Source: an uncultured Lachnospiraceae bacterium (GTDB taxonomy: Bacteria; Bacillota; Clostridia; Lachnospirales; Lachnospiraceae). From it: DNA of 52,592 nt. Below are positions 7,741-17,988 of this stretch, piece after piece. Made by a program: the position numbers and the translations under genes. The first letter of the stretch is position 1. Every line of letters starts with the position of its first letter. Location of the stretch: the NCBI GenBank assembly GCA_910587045.1, contig CAJULG010000014.1, positions 1 to 52,592 of the forward strand, in the 5' to 3' direction. The notes beneath the pieces were generated by a model. The model did no database searches. It was not told the DNA's origin and saw only the letters and a program-made list of their open reading frames with translations.

Positions 7741-10365
7741 TTATATATTCTCATTTTGTATGGTTTCTACAATATTCTTCCGGCTGATTTTTCTCATAGA
7801 ATACCGTGTCGTTGCAAAAAGGAGCAGGAACACTGCCAGTATGGATATCAGGATGCCATTCAGCGGTAACTGATATGCAACCTGGATTCCCCTGGAAAAT
7901 GCTACATAAAAGCATAGTGATAATCCGATTCCTAACGGGATGCCGATCAGAAGGGACTTAAGACTGTAAAATACGCTTTCCAGCCTTACCATACGCTGGA
8001 ACTCCTTCCGGGTCATACCAATGGATTTCAGCATGGCAAACTCTCTCGAACGCAGCTCCAGATTGGTCGTTATGGTATTGAAGATATTCGTAATACCGAT
8101 CAATGCAATTACAATGATGAAACCGTATAAAAAGACAGAGATCACGGTATAGATTGCTTTCGTGCTTTCATATTCCTGTTCTGCATTATATAAATAGTGA
8201 CTTGTAAATTCAAACCGGCTCTCAAGCGCCTCCTCCAGGGCACCCGCATCCTCACATTGAAAGTAAAAGTTCGGGTTGTCAAATAATGCAACCTCCCTAT
8301 GCTGCTCCATCCATTCCTCACTAACGATTAAGATTCCCATTCCTGTATTGTTTGTGAATCCTATCGGATGCAGATCTGTCTGCCGGGCAACCTCGATACT
8401 TACCTCTACATATATATCGTCTATGTTCTCATCACTGGAAGCATAATCACTCCGGACACAGGATCCGGTAATCACATCACCCGGCTGATATCCATACATC
8501 ATACCGGATAAACGCTTTCCGCCTTCCGCCTGTCCGACATAGTCTGCAACCAGGATTGCCTTATCCTTCACTGCCTCCGGCGATAAGCCTAATTTCTGAC
8601 AATACTCTGCATACTCGGAGTCTCCTATGCTTGTAATGAAGATTTCCACGTCCTCCGTCTCCCATTGTTGAATCCTGGATAACTCCTCATACTGGGGATC
8701 CAGCTTAAGATCATCGATTTTTACATGGAACTCTGCTCTTCTCTGAATTTCGTACTGGTTAACTCCATCCAGTTCCGTTAACCAGGTAGTATCTTTGCAG
8801 TCCTCTTCTGAATTAAAATGCAGACTGATCTGATACGGTACATCCCTGTAATACAGTGTAGATGCCCGAAATCCCAGTTGGATGAAGGTCATCATGGCAA
8901 TGAAGACTGCCACGCTGACTACGATCGAGATTACGGTCGTCCGGTATTTTACCCTTGCCCGGCGCAGATTCTTATATGCAATGGCACCGCCAATCCCGAA
9001 CAGACGTTGTAACAGCCCGGGAGTACGAACCTCTTTTGCCTGGAGCCGGACCGTTTCATTTCCCCGGATCGCAACGATCGGAGAAACCTTAGCTGCTTTC
9101 CTGGCCGCCTGCCCTGCAGAACAATATACCGTAATTGCAGATAATAAAAGTCCTACGAGCATTGCCGGAAGCGAAAATACATACACCAGACGGATATTCA
9201 GTCCTGCCTCCATAAGATGGCTGGTACACTGTACTACCACATAGGTTGCCAATATGCCGGACAAAAGCCCCAGCGGAATACCGATACAGCCAAGCAGAAG
9301 TGCCTCACCATGCACCAGCCGCTTCTGCTGCTTTTTCGTAGCGCCTGCAGATGACAGCATACCAAAGAGTTTCATCTTTTCTGTCAATGAGATCACAAAG
9401 CTGTTCCGGATACAGAAGACACTGCTTACAATAATGATCAGAATTGCAACTGCCGATGCTGCATACAGCATCCCCTTCGTATCATCTGAGAACATCATTA
9501 ATTCCCATTTTAAGAGCCAGACGTTACTAGTACAATAGGACGCGATCGCCTCTATCTGTTCATATTCTTCCGCATCTAACTCCCTGCCCTCTGAATATTC
9601 CCGATACAATTCCTCTGATACGCCCAGCAACGAGGCAGTTACCTGAATCCGGTTCTTTAATGCAGCCTTTGTATAGGTCGCATAGATATCTACCTCTACA
9701 GGCAGACTGAGATCTGATAAATAAGTCAGCACCGTGTACCCTGGTGCAATCGTACTTTCTTCCCCCTGACCCGGGCGTTCCATAATACCTACAATGGTAT
9801 ATTCTACTGTCTGTCTGATCCGAAAAGCTTCCTCTTCATACGTATATGGATTACCCTGTCCCAATATACTTCCATCATTGCAAACCCGGTCGCCAACCTC
9901 CAGACTGATCCGGTCTCCTATATTGTATGCTACTCCGCCATTGCTCCGAATATGACCGGCGATCACAAGCTCATGATCGTTCTCCGGCAGTCTGCCTTCG
10001 ATCAGATCTACTCCTGTTGCCCGCATTCCGGCTTCATTCATTGCCTTGATAAATAAATATGGCTTATCCGGATTTCTGCTTCCCTCCAGTATGGCAAAGC
10101 CGATCGGCGCAACATAACCCAGGTGTTCTATATTCCGGTTATTCTCAAAATATTTCCGGTTTTCCTGTTTGACGCCATAAAAAGCATAATGATAATCCCC
10201 GCTTTTCTGTTTCTCATATGCGATCATGCTGCCTCTGAAGCTTTCCGCCATATTTGCTACAGATGTGATCAGAGCGGTTGCCAGAATGATTCCGATTATG
10301 GTAACAATGGTCCGCTTTTTATTCAGAAGGAAATTACGGAGGACTAATCTGTTTAATACCTTCAT
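7741..10365 (-). CDS. FtsX-family ABC transporter permease
   Basis: An 874-residue membrane protein with two FtsX-type cores. TM1 is near residue 15-35 (TIVTIIGIILATALITSVAN), followed by a long extracellular MacB-like region. Three or four TM helices lie about residues 305-440. A second extracellular region leads to a C-terminal FtsX domain with the conserved motif LELRSREFAMLKSIGMTRKE. The duplicated architecture and length match MacB/BceB-class permeases that pump or strip peptides and lipids. It follows its ATPase gene by 5 bases and ends the four-gene operon. The substrate cannot be read from sequence. Antimicrobial peptide defence is the usual role next to such a two-component system. 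Confidence 0.92.
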   Translation of the reverse strand: MKVLNRLVLRNFLLNKKRTIVTIIGIILATALITSVANMAESFRGSMIAYEKQKSGDYHYAFYGVKQENRKYFENNRNIEHLGYVAPIGFAILEGSRNPDKPYLFIKAMNEAGMRATGVDLIEGRLPENDHELVIAGHIRSNGGVAYNIGDRISLEVGDRVCNDGSILGQGNPYTYEEEAFRIRQTVEYTIVGIMERPGQGEESTIAPGYTVLTYLSDLSLPVEVDIYATYTKAALKNRIQVTASLLGVSEELYREYSEGRELDAEEYEQIEAIASYCTSNVWLLKWELMMFSDDTKGMLYAASAVAILIIIVSSVFCIRNSFVISLTEKMKLFGMLSSAGATKKQQKRLVHGEALLLGCIGIPLGLLSGILATYVVVQCTSHLMEAGLNIRLVYVFSLPAMLVGLLLSAITVYCSAGQAARKAAKVSPIVAIRGNETVRLQAKEVRTPGLLQRLFGIGGAIAYKNLRRARVKYRTTVISIVVSVAVFIAMMTFIQLGFRASTLYYRDVPYQISLHFNSEEDCKDTTWLTELDGVNQYEIQRRAEFHVKIDDLKLDPQYEELSRIQQWETEDVEIFITSIGDSEYAEYCQKLGLSPEAVKDKAILVADYVGQAEGGKRLSGMMYGYQPGDVITGSCVRSDYASSDENIDDIYVEVSIEVARQTDLHPIGFTNNTGMGILIVSEEWMEQHREVALFDNPNFYFQCEDAGALEEALESRFEFTSHYLYNAEQEYESTKAIYTVISVFLYGFIIVIALIGITNIFNTITTNLELRSREFAMLKSIGMTRKEFQRMVRLESVFYSLKSLLIGIPLGIGLSLCFYVAFSRGIQVAYQLPLNGILISILAVFLLLFATTRYSMRKISRKNIVETIQNENI

Positions 10366-10370
10366 GTGCC

Positions 10371-11096
10371 CTACCTCCCTTCTGCATCGAAAGCGTTCGT
10401 TGCACTCCGGGAAACGCCACTGCGGTATCGATCACTGACGATTTTTCCATCCTCGATCGTCAATACCCGATCTGCCTGCTTTGCGATCTCCAGATCATGA
10501 GTGATCATAATAATGGTCTGCATATATTTTCGATTAAATAACTTTAGAAGTTCAATAATCTCACTGCTTGCCCTGGAGTCCAGATTGCCGGTCGGCTCGT
10601 CGGCTAATATGATCGCCGGACGGTTCATCAGGGCTCTTCCGATCGCCACACGCTGTTGCTGACCACCAGACAATTCATTGGGTAAATGCTTTAACCGCTT
10701 GCCAAGCCTTAATGTATCCGTCAGTTCTTTTAAAAACTCCTGATCCGGAAGCTTGCCATCTAATTCTACCGGCAATGTCATATTTTCCTCTACATTTAAT
10801 ACGGGAATCAGATTAAAAAACTGATAGATCAGTCCTACCTGTCGTCGCCGGAAGATCGCCAGCTTATCATCATTTAGCTGATAGATATCCTCGTCTTCAA
10901 TCAATACCCTGCCACTGGTAGGCCGGTCTACCCCTCCCAGCAAATGAAGCAATGTTGATTTTCCGCTGCCAGAGCTTCCTACGATCGCAACAAATTCCCC
11001 TTTTTCAACCGATAGATATGCATCATCTACTGCTACTACCTGATTTTCCTTTTCTCCGTAAATCTTTGTTAAATGTTCTGTTCTTAAAATTTCCAT
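10371..11096 (-). CDS. ABC transporter ATP-binding protein (MacB/LolD class)
   Basis: A 241-residue ATPase that powers the adjacent permease. Walker A is GSSGSGKST (about residues 40-48), Q-loop region YQFFNLIP, signature LSGGQQQR, Walker B ILADEPTG, and H-loop ITHD. These give the exact signature of the MacB/BceA/LolD subfamily, which works with FtsX-like permeases rather than classic exporters. It lies between the kinase gene and the permease gene. A direct repeat that could bind the response regulator sits in the 65-base gap upstream, so it may have its own induced promoter. Confidence 0.95.
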   Translation of the reverse strand: MEILRTEHLTKIYGEKENQVVAVDDAYLSVEKGEFVAIVGSSGSGKSTLLHLLGGVDRPTSGRVLIEDEDIYQLNDDKLAIFRRRQVGLIYQFFNLIPVLNVEENMTLPVELDGKLPDQEFLKELTDTLRLGKRLKHLPNELSGGQQQRVAIGRALMNRPAIILADEPTGNLDSRASSEIIELLKLFNRKYMQTIIMITHDLEIAKQADRVLTIEDGKIVSDRYRSGVSRSATNAFDAEGR

Positions 11097-11143
11097 AAAA
11101 TCATCCCTTTCATTTCCTTTGCCCTTACCTTAGCAAAGCAAAA

Positions 11144-11162
11144 TGACATTTCAGTGACATTT
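11144..11162 (-). promoter_or_regulatory. Direct repeat, candidate response-regulator box
   Basis: TGACATTT occurs at 11144-11151 and 11155-11162, exactly 11 bp apart, separated by CAG. Tandem half-sites on one helix face are typical for OmpR/PhoB-type regulators such as the one encoded at 12390-13055. The repeat overlaps the kinase stop codon and sits upstream of the ATPase gene, where an induced promoter would be expected. No clear -10 was found. Confidence 0.5.
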
Positions 11163-12385
11163 TAAGATTTAATAAATTTAATCATAAATTCCGTTCCCTG
11201 CCCCGGTTCAGAGTTCAGTGTGATATATCCGTTCTGTCGTTCTACGATCTCCTTGCATAATGCCAGACCGATCCCGACACTGTCCTCCTTTGCTGTACTG
11301 CTGCGATAGAAGCGTTCAAAAATATGCCCCTGCTCTTCCTCTGGAATTCCGGTACCGGAATTAATGACGGATATGGCCGTGTAAACCGTATTATCTTCGA
11401 TGTGTACCAGAACCGTTTCGTCTGCCGGGCTATGCTCAATGGCATTCTTTACCAGGTTCGTAATTGCTTCCCTGATCCAATGCAGGTCCCCACGAATACG
11501 AACATTCATATCCCCCTCCTTCTGCAATATAACCTGTTTCCACTCAGCCAGCATTGCCAGATTTTCAAACACTTCGTCGATTAAGGGATGCAATTCAAAC
11601 AGCTCCTGCCGGAATTCCACAACGCCGGCATCCATTCTGGATAATTTTAACAGTGTTACGATCAACCAGTTTACATTGGTAAGCTGTCTTGTAATCTCTG
11701 ATAGGAATTTTCGTCTCGTTTCCTCCTCCATAGATTCGCTTTCAGATAAGTTATCCAGCAAAACCATACAGGAGGTAAGCGGTGTCTTCAACTGATGGGA
11801 AATATCTGATACAGAATCTGCCAATGCCTTTCTCTGCTTACGGGAAAGCTCTGCTGCCTCCTTCAGCATCACGGTAATCTTATACAGTTCATTTTTTAAT
11901 CCGCTTAATTCATCCTCCCGGTTTTCTTCCATATCCAGTGTATACATTCCCTGTTCAATCCGACGGATATAAGCAGTCAGGGCTTCGATCTGCCTGTCCC
12001 GTTGCTTCTGATACATAAACAGCAGCACTAATATTCCGCTGCATAATACAAAAAGCAAAAGATTACCGCCGATATAAAGCGCAGTCTGGTATCTGCGCTG
12101 ACTCAGAATCGGCAGTTCTCCCGGATATAATCCATATTGTACTAATGTACCTCTATCACCATCGGAAATATCCTCCTGATTCAGAATCTGTATCCATTCC
12201 TCCTCTTGAAAGTCCGGATACTGTTCTCTGGCATTTTCCAGCAGTGCAGCAATCACACTATAGTATTCCTCTGATTGTCTACGAAGATTTATTTGCATAT
12301 AAATATTAAAGGCTGCGACAATTCCTGCCATAACCAGCAATATTATGATAATATAAAGCCGAAATGCTTTGTTTCTATTCCACAT
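11162..12385 (-). CDS. Sensor histidine kinase
   Basis: A 407-residue membrane sensor. TM1 lies about residues 10-30 (LYIIIILLVMAGIVAAFNIY). An extracellular region of about 80 residues follows, then TM2 (GGNLLLFVLCSGILVLLFMY). After a HAMP-like linker the dimerisation helix carries the phosphoacceptor His 197 in DISHQLKTPLT. The ATP-binding domain has an N box (TNLVKNAIEHS) and G boxes (GTGIPEEE, GIGLALC). The start at 12385 has an AGAAGGA site and lies right after the regulator stop. The extracellular loop means it is not a BceS-type intramembrane sensor. It signals to the adjacent OmpR-type regulator. Confidence 0.94.
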   Translation of the reverse strand: MWNRNKAFRLYIIIILLVMAGIVAAFNIYMQINLRRQSEEYYSVIAALLENAREQYPDFQEEEWIQILNQEDISDGDRGTLVQYGLYPGELPILSQRRYQTALYIGGNLLLFVLCSGILVLLFMYQKQRDRQIEALTAYIRRIEQGMYTLDMEENREDELSGLKNELYKITVMLKEAAELSRKQRKALADSVSDISHQLKTPLTSCMVLLDNLSESESMEEETRRKFLSEITRQLTNVNWLIVTLLKLSRMDAGVVEFRQELFELHPLIDEVFENLAMLAEWKQVILQKEGDMNVRIRGDLHWIREAITNLVKNAIEHSPADETVLVHIEDNTVYTAISVINSGTGIPEEEQGHIFERFYRSSTAKEDSVGIGLALCKEIVERQNGYITLNSEPGQGTEFMIKFIKS

Positions 12386-12389
12386 CGTA

Positions 12390-13055
12390 TTATTCCTTCT
12401 CAATCCGATATCCCATACCTCGAACCGTTTTAATAATCTCTCCGTCTGTGTCACCTATCTTCTCCCGAATCCGCTTCATCGTAACAGACAGGGTATTATC
12501 GTTGACAAAATTACCGGCGGCATCCCAGATACCTGCCAGAATCTCATCCCGGGTAAACAGCTTGCCCTGGTTATTCAACATATTACTTAAAATCTTATAT
12601 TCCAGCTTTGTTAAAGAAACTTCTTTCCCATGGGAGTATGCTATGCCGGTTCTGGTATCCAGCTTTACGAATCTGCAATGTAATACTTCCTGATCCTTCC
12701 CGCACCGCCGTAATACATTTTTGACACGGGAAATCAACTCGCGGTTTCGGAAAGGCTTCTGGATATAATCATCCGCTCCCACATCAAACCCTTGAACTAC
12801 ATCCTTTTCTTCTTCCTTTGCGGTCAGGAAGATTACCGGCAGCTCCTGCTCCTTCTTAATCCTTCTGCACAGTTCAAACCCGTTTCCATCCGGCAGGGAG
12901 ATATCCAGTAATACCAGATCAAAATATTCCTGCCCATACAAGGTAACCGCCTCTTCATAAGTGCGGGCGGCCATAAACTGATATCCCTCCTCATTCAGCA
13001 GATACTCTAAGCCTAATATAATGGAATCGTTATCCTCTACTAATAATATTTTCAT
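12390..13055 (-). CDS. OmpR-family response regulator
   Basis: A 221-residue DNA-binding regulator. The receiver domain has the acidic pair (VEDND), phosphoacceptor Asp 51 (VLLDISLPDG) and the conserved Lys (IQKPFRNREL). A winged-helix DNA-binding domain occupies the last 95 residues and ends TVRGMGYRIEKE. The ATG at 13055 has AGAGGAA upstream and starts at the usual MKILLVED. It heads a leftward operon of regulator, kinase, ATPase and permease. The likely targets are this operon, through the 11-bp-phased repeat at 11144-11162. Confidence 0.95.
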   Translation of the reverse strand: MKILLVEDNDSIILGLEYLLNEEGYQFMAARTYEEAVTLYGQEYFDLVLLDISLPDGNGFELCRRIKKEQELPVIFLTAKEEEKDVVQGFDVGADDYIQKPFRNRELISRVKNVLRRCGKDQEVLHCRFVKLDTRTGIAYSHGKEVSLTKLEYKILSNMLNNQGKLFTRDEILAGIWDAAGNFVNDNTLSVTMKRIREKIGDTDGEIIKTVRGMGYRIEKE

Positions 13056-13172
13056 AAAATTTCCTCTGTTATATACAATTCGATTTGTTACATCTGCTAT
13101 CATTATACCTGCTAATCTACGCAGGGTAAAGGGATGGAGCTAGGTTTCAAATGCTTTTGTCCTTATGCAAAG

Positions 13173-13561
13173 TCAGTTTCCTTCGTTATGAATGTACATT
13201 CTTGACATCTCTGCTTCTTCGGATCCCTGAACCATACAAAGAAATTCCCATCCATAGTGTTCATAAAATGAAGTATGATCCGTTAGCAGATAAAGTGTGA
13301 AAATTCCAATAATTGTCCTGCGATTCCCTGATTCCGATATTCTTCTTCTACATACAATGCACATACATTGGGAGTCATATCCTTTCTTTCATGAAAATCA
13401 TTTTCAATCACCCCAAGTCCCGCAATGATCGTCTCTCCCTTTAACACCACATACCATTGCGGCACTACTGTCTCTTCACGAATGCAGGTCTGCATACTTT
13501 CTTCGTAAGCATCCCGGACAATTCCCCATTTCAAATGAAACCACTCTGCTGCTTTCTCCAT
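13173..13561 (-). pseudogene. GNAT acetyltransferase, frameshifted
   Basis: The first frame (13561 to about 13300) encodes an N-acetyltransferase with the acetyl-CoA loop motif YRNQGIAGQLLEF and then runs into a premature stop at 13283. A second frame, to 13173, continues with a typical family ending (TLYLLTDHTSFYEHYGWEFL). In intact relatives about ten residues lie between GQLL and TLYLL. This points to a deletion of about 28 bases near 13300 that also shifts the frame. The substrate is unknown. It was probably a cytosolic small-molecule acetyltransferase. Confidence 0.7.
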
Positions 13562-13683
13562 TAGTTCTTTTTTCTCTTATTCTGACAATTCTATACTCCA
13601 TAATTTTACATCTCCTGTTCTTATTCCAGAAGCTTGTACCACTAGGGTTTCATTTACCACTTTAAACTATTTATATCTGCTAA

Positions 13684-14220
13684 CTATGTATTATATGTTT
13701 TGCTGCATTTGATCGCATATGCATAATGCGGCATATCCACACCACGATAGTGCTTTGTAAATACCCCAACCCTTACCATGCCATTTCTCTCTGCGACCTT
13801 CTGTGATGGAATATTGGTATCCCGGATGATCGAATATACTTCATCTGCATCCAGTACAGTAAATGCATATTCTTTACAGGCTCTGGCCGCCTCAGTCGCA
13901 TATCCTCTGTGCCAATATGTTTTTTGAAACAGATATCCGACTTCCAGAACCTGATTTCCATTAAAATCCTGGAAGGTCAGACCGCATTGCCCTATCATTT
14001 CTCCGCTTTCTTTTAAAATAACAGCATATAATCCAAAACCATCTGTCTTGTAACGCATGATCTGTCTGTCCAGCCATTCCTGTACTTCTTTGTCACTAAA
14101 TGCACCTTCATACGCATACATTACTTCCTCATCCTGCAATATCTTACATAGTGCATTAAAATCTGATTGGCTCATTTTTCGTAGGAATAAACGAGTGGAT
14201 TCTATTACATGATCTTCCAT
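13684..14220 (-). CDS. GNAT acetyltransferase, RimJ/RimL-like
   Basis: A 178-residue acetyltransferase of the RimL/YdaF type. The N-terminus begins IESTRLFLRKM, then beta strands GLYAVILKESGEMIGQCGL. The acetyl-CoA loop is QKTYWHRGYATEAARACKEY (Q/RxxGxG/A type), and the C-terminal strand is SQKVAERNGMVRVG, which is diagnostic of this subfamily. I chose the ATG at 14220 because GAGGTGAGG lies 6-11 bases upstream. Family members acetylate protein N-termini, or small molecules and antibiotics. The substrate here cannot be told. Confidence 0.85.
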   Translation of the reverse strand: MEDHVIESTRLFLRKMSQSDFNALCKILQDEEVMYAYEGAFSDKEVQEWLDRQIMRYKTDGFGLYAVILKESGEMIGQCGLTFQDFNGNQVLEVGYLFQKTYWHRGYATEAARACKEYAFTVLDADEVYSIIRDTNIPSQKVAERNGMVRVGVFTKHYRGVDMPHYAYAIKCSKTYNT

Positions 14221-14419
14221 GACCATCCTCACCTCGTATAATATATTAATTTAACTTTCAATATTACGAGTGTACAACAGCAATTTAAATAAAACAAGCT
14301 TCTAATAGCCCTTTCCTTTTCTATTCCTCTCCCTTATACCTTGAAAAATTATGCAATATAAGGTAGAATAAATAATACTAGTACCTCAATACGATATACC
14401 AGTTTTAGGAGGATTACAT

Positions 14420-17400
14420 ATGTATCATTGCAATATCCATTTTTATAATATTGGTCATTCATGCAGAGCATTTGAAATCATAAAAGAGACGCCTCCACTG
14501 GAGCATTTTTCACACAAGTTCTCTGAAAGCGATCTGTTGGATAAAGAACTGGCCGCATCGGCTGATGTGATTTTCATTCAACTAAAGGATATAACGGGAA
14601 TGGATATCGTTCGGGAGCTGACCACAATCAAACGTGAGGATGCTGAGTTGATCCTCCTGGCAGATAAAAATGATTTTAAACGCTTTGCCGGCTATATGTC
14701 TTCCATTACAGATATCTGGACATTTCCACTTTCTGATGAAGAGGTACGCTTTCGCTTTACTAAATGGCAGAAGACCTGCAAAATGAACCGGGATTTCTGG
14801 GAAACCAGTCAGTATTTAGAAACTACGATCAATAAGATTCCGAATCTTATCTGGTATAAAGACAAGGATGGGGTTCATGAGAAAGTAAATGACAGCTTCT
14901 GCCGCACTGTCAATAAAACAAAGGCACAGGTAGAAGGTCGCAGGCATGCTTATATCTGGGATGTTGAACATGATGATCCTGCCTGTATAGAATCAGAAAA
15001 CGAAGTTATGACTAAACGTCAGACCTGCATTTCAGAAGAAACGATTCAGGCGGGCGATGGCACGAAGCTTTTAAAAACTTACAAGTCGCCGCTATACAAT
15101 CTGGATGGCAGTGTAATGGGAACAGTAGGGGTAGCTATTGATATCACTCAGGAACGTGCCTATGAACAAGAATTGATCCAGAAAAATCAGACCCTGGAAA
15201 ACCTTTTTTCTTCCATGGACTGTGGATTGCTTTGCCATACGTTAGACGGTTCCCGTATTACAAATATTAATCAGGTAGCGCTAAAAATATTGGGATACGA
15301 ATCTGAAAATGAATTAATGAAGACAGGCTTTAACATGATTGCTTCTTCCGTTATGGAAGAGGATGCACCTAAGCTGCAGGAATGTATTAAAGGACTAAAA
15401 AAGGAAGGAAACAGCGTTAATGTTGAGTACCGTGTACAGCATTCCGATGGGAAGATCATATATGTCATGGGAAATATAAAGCTTATAAAAGAAAACGGAG
15501 AGTTACTTTACCAGCGTCTGCTCCTGGACTGTACGACGCAAAAGCTTCGGGAACAGATGGAATATACAGAAAAGGAAAAGCATTATACAGAATTAATTCA
15601 GGCGCTGGGAATTGATTACAGTATTGTTTGCTTTTTCAATCTGAACGATGGCATGGGAATTCCACTCCGTATCCATGGCGACTATATTAACATGCTAAAC
15701 ACTATTTTTAATGGAGAAATATCACTTAAGGAAAGCATGGACAATTTTATACAGACGTTTGTTTATGAGGAAGATCAGGATCAGTTACGCCACGCCTTAT
15801 CTTTGGAAAACCTTAGTGCCGAGCTTGCAGAAAAGAATTCCTATTATTTCGGCTTCCGTATTTATGTAGACGATAGTATGAAGTATTTTCAGATGAAGGC
15901 TGTACGCACAAATAAATGGAATGATCAAAAAAAGATCATTATTGGTTTCCGAAATGCGGACGAGGAAACCCGTAAGGAAATGAAACAAAAACTTTTACTG
16001 GAAGATGCACTTTTACAGGCAAATAAAGCGAACAAGGCAAAAAGCGTGTTTTTATCCAATATGTCTCATGATATCCGGACACCAATGAATGCAATCGTAG
16101 GGTTTACGAACCTGGCCCTGAGCCATATCGATCATCAGGAACAGGTGGAAGCCTATCTGAAAAAGATCATGACATCCGGAAATCATTTGCTGAGTCTGAT
16201 CAATGATATTCTGGATATGAGCCGCATTGAAAGCGGCAAAATACGACTGGATGAAAAGCCTTGCAGTCTGCCGGATGTATTACATGGCCTGCGCAATATT
16301 CTGCAGGCAGACATTCACGCCAAGCAGCTTGAATTATATATTGACACCGTAGACGTACAGAACGAGGAAATCTGCTGTGATAAACTCCGGTTAAATCAGG
16401 TTTTATTAAATCTGCTTAGCAATTCCGTAAAGTATACGCCTGCCGGTGGTTCAGTCCGATTACGGATCACGGAACTGCCAGGGGCAGCGGAAGGCTTTGC
16501 AAATTATGAATTCTATATTAAAGATACCGGTATTGGTATGAGTGAAGAATTTGTTTCCCACATATTTGAACCATTTGAACGGGAACGAAATTCTACGATT
16601 AGTAAAATCCAGGGTACCGGTCTGGGAATGGCAATTACCAAAAATATCATTGACATGATGAATGGTACAATAGAAATAAAAAGTAAGCAGGACGCAGGTA
16701 CTGAGGTTACTGTACTTCTTACCTTCCGTCTGGGTACTTCTCCAAAGCCGCAGCAGACAATCTCGGATCTTAGGGATTGCCGGGCGTTGGTGGTGGATGA
16801 TGATTTCAATACCTGCGACAGTGTATCCTATATGCTGGAACAGTTCGGCATGCGGGCAGAATGGACATTATCCGGAAAAGAAGCTGTTCTGCGTACTCAC
16901 CAGGCAGTTATGCGGGAGGATAACTATTCTGTATATATTATTGACTGGCTGCTTCCTGATATGAATGGTATTGAAGTGACACGAAGAATCCGGAAAGAGG
17001 TTGGCGAAGATATACCGGTTATTGTTCTTACTGCATATGACTGGTCTGATATTGAGGAGGAAGCAAAAGAAGCAGGCGTTACATCATTTTGCTCGAAACC
17101 GTTATTTCAGTCAGAATTAAGAACCTGCCTGCAGTTAGCCATCCATCCGGAAGATGCCACGGAAAATATTGTTGAACCGGAAATTACTCCTATTTATACA
17201 GGACATATCCTATTAGCTGAAGATGTAGACTTAAATCAGGAAATTGCTGCAGCCATTTTGGGCGAAGCCGGTTTTGAAGTTGATATTGCTGAAAACGGAC
17301 AGATTGCTATCGATATGCTGCAAAAAGCCGGCGCAGGATACTATCAGGTGGTACTTATGGATATTCAGATGCCGGTTATGGACGGATATGAAGCGACCAG

Positions 17401-17575
17401 AGTTATCCGTGCAATGGAAAATAAAGAATTGGCAGCAATACCAATTCTGGCAATGTCTGCAAATGCCTTTGAGGAGGATAAGCAGGAAGCACTTGCCTGC
17501 GGAATGAACGGACATATTGCTAAACCGATCAATGTTAAAACCCTGCTTAATACTCTGGGTGAAATATTGTCATAA
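14420..17575 (+). CDS. Soluble hybrid sensor histidine kinase, multi-PAS, two receivers
   Basis: A 1051-residue phosphorelay protein with no transmembrane segment, so it senses something in the cytoplasm. The order is: an N-terminal receiver-like region (about 1-115); a PAS domain about 125-245 (IPNLIWYKDKDGVHEKVND); a second PAS about 255-370; a further PAS-like region about 385-510; a HisKA helix with His 550 in SNMSHDIRTPMNAI; a HATPase domain (NLLSNSVKYTP, GTGLGMAITK); receiver 1 with Asp 842 (IIDWLLPDMNG); and receiver 2 with Asp 981 (LMDIQMPVMDG). AGGAGG lies 8 bases before the ATG. No output regulator gene is adjacent, so its partner is elsewhere. Large kinases of this style are common in Lachnospiraceae. 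Confidence 0.93.
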   Translation: MYHCNIHFYNIGHSCRAFEIIKETPPLEHFSHKFSESDLLDKELAASADVIFIQLKDITGMDIVRELTTIKREDAELILLADKNDFKRFAGYMSSITDIWTFPLSDEEVRFRFTKWQKTCKMNRDFWETSQYLETTINKIPNLIWYKDKDGVHEKVNDSFCRTVNKTKAQVEGRRHAYIWDVEHDDPACIESENEVMTKRQTCISEETIQAGDGTKLLKTYKSPLYNLDGSVMGTVGVAIDITQERAYEQELIQKNQTLENLFSSMDCGLLCHTLDGSRITNINQVALKILGYESENELMKTGFNMIASSVMEEDAPKLQECIKGLKKEGNSVNVEYRVQHSDGKIIYVMGNIKLIKENGELLYQRLLLDCTTQKLREQMEYTEKEKHYTELIQALGIDYSIVCFFNLNDGMGIPLRIHGDYINMLNTIFNGEISLKESMDNFIQTFVYEEDQDQLRHALSLENLSAELAEKNSYYFGFRIYVDDSMKYFQMKAVRTNKWNDQKKIIIGFRNADEETRKEMKQKLLLEDALLQANKANKAKSVFLSNMSHDIRTPMNAIVGFTNLALSHIDHQEQVEAYLKKIMTSGNHLLSLINDILDMSRIESGKIRLDEKPCSLPDVLHGLRNILQADIHAKQLELYIDTVDVQNEEICCDKLRLNQVLLNLLSNSVKYTPAGGSVRLRITELPGAAEGFANYEFYIKDTGIGMSEEFVSHIFEPFERERNSTISKIQGTGLGMAITKNIIDMMNGTIEIKSKQDAGTEVTVLLTFRLGTSPKPQQTISDLRDCRALVVDDDFNTCDSVSYMLEQFGMRAEWTLSGKEAVLRTHQAVMREDNYSVYIIDWLLPDMNGIEVTRRIRKEVGEDIPVIVLTAYDWSDIEEEAKEAGVTSFCSKPLFQSELRTCLQLAIHPEDATENIVEPEITPIYTGHILLAEDVDLNQEIAAAILGEAGFEVDIAENGQIAIDMLQKAGAGYYQVVLMDIQMPVMDGYEATRVIRAMENKELAAIPILAMSANAFEEDKQEALACGMNGHIAKPINVKTLLNTLGEILS

Positions 17576-17633
17576 TCTGCAAAAAAATATGATAGTATAT
17601 CTTGTTTTTTCTTATGCATTTTAGTTATTACAA

Positions 17634-17683
17634 AAAGGTTATAAGGAAGGGAGTGAGGTGATCCCTTACTATAACCTTTTTAT
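17634..17683 (+). terminator. Terminator after the hybrid kinase
   Basis: AAAAAGGTTATA (17634-17645) pairs with TATAACCTTTTT (17670-17681), with further partial pairing inside (GGAAGGGAG against ATCCCTTAC). A T-rich tail follows. The symmetric A and T flanks allow action in both directions. Confidence 0.7.
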
Positions 17684-17988
17684 TATTTGTGTAACGGCAT
17701 GAAGCAGGAGAAGCATTTCCTTTTGCTGAGTTATCTCTTCCTCTCCAGCATAACAATAATATCTTTCCTTTCGGAGTGAGATTCTGATTCATTTTACAGT
17801 CAGATGCCAGAACGTTTCTCTATTTATAATAATTGTATAAAAACGGACTTTTCTTGAGCAAATAATACAAATATATTAATTTGCGGATTTTTACCTTTAA
17901 TATCTTCTTAATATTTTGCTTTTTAAGGATTATTTCCTGCCCCATTATTTCCCAATGGTTTATAATCATAGATAGAGGAGTATGGAGC
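17684..17988. other. Gap with a possible decayed minus-strand gene fragment
   Basis: No intact gene is seen here. On the minus strand one frame between about 17790 and 17669 reads like protein (AGEEEITQQKEMLLLLHAVT, then QIIKRL and TAG). A neighbouring frame, starting ATG near 17793 (MNQNLTPKGKILLL), looks like its beginning. This suggests a short gene with one frameshift, but it overlaps the terminator at 17634-17683, so support is weak. A TATAAT at 17961-17966 may serve the XRE gene that starts at 17989. Confidence 0.3.
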
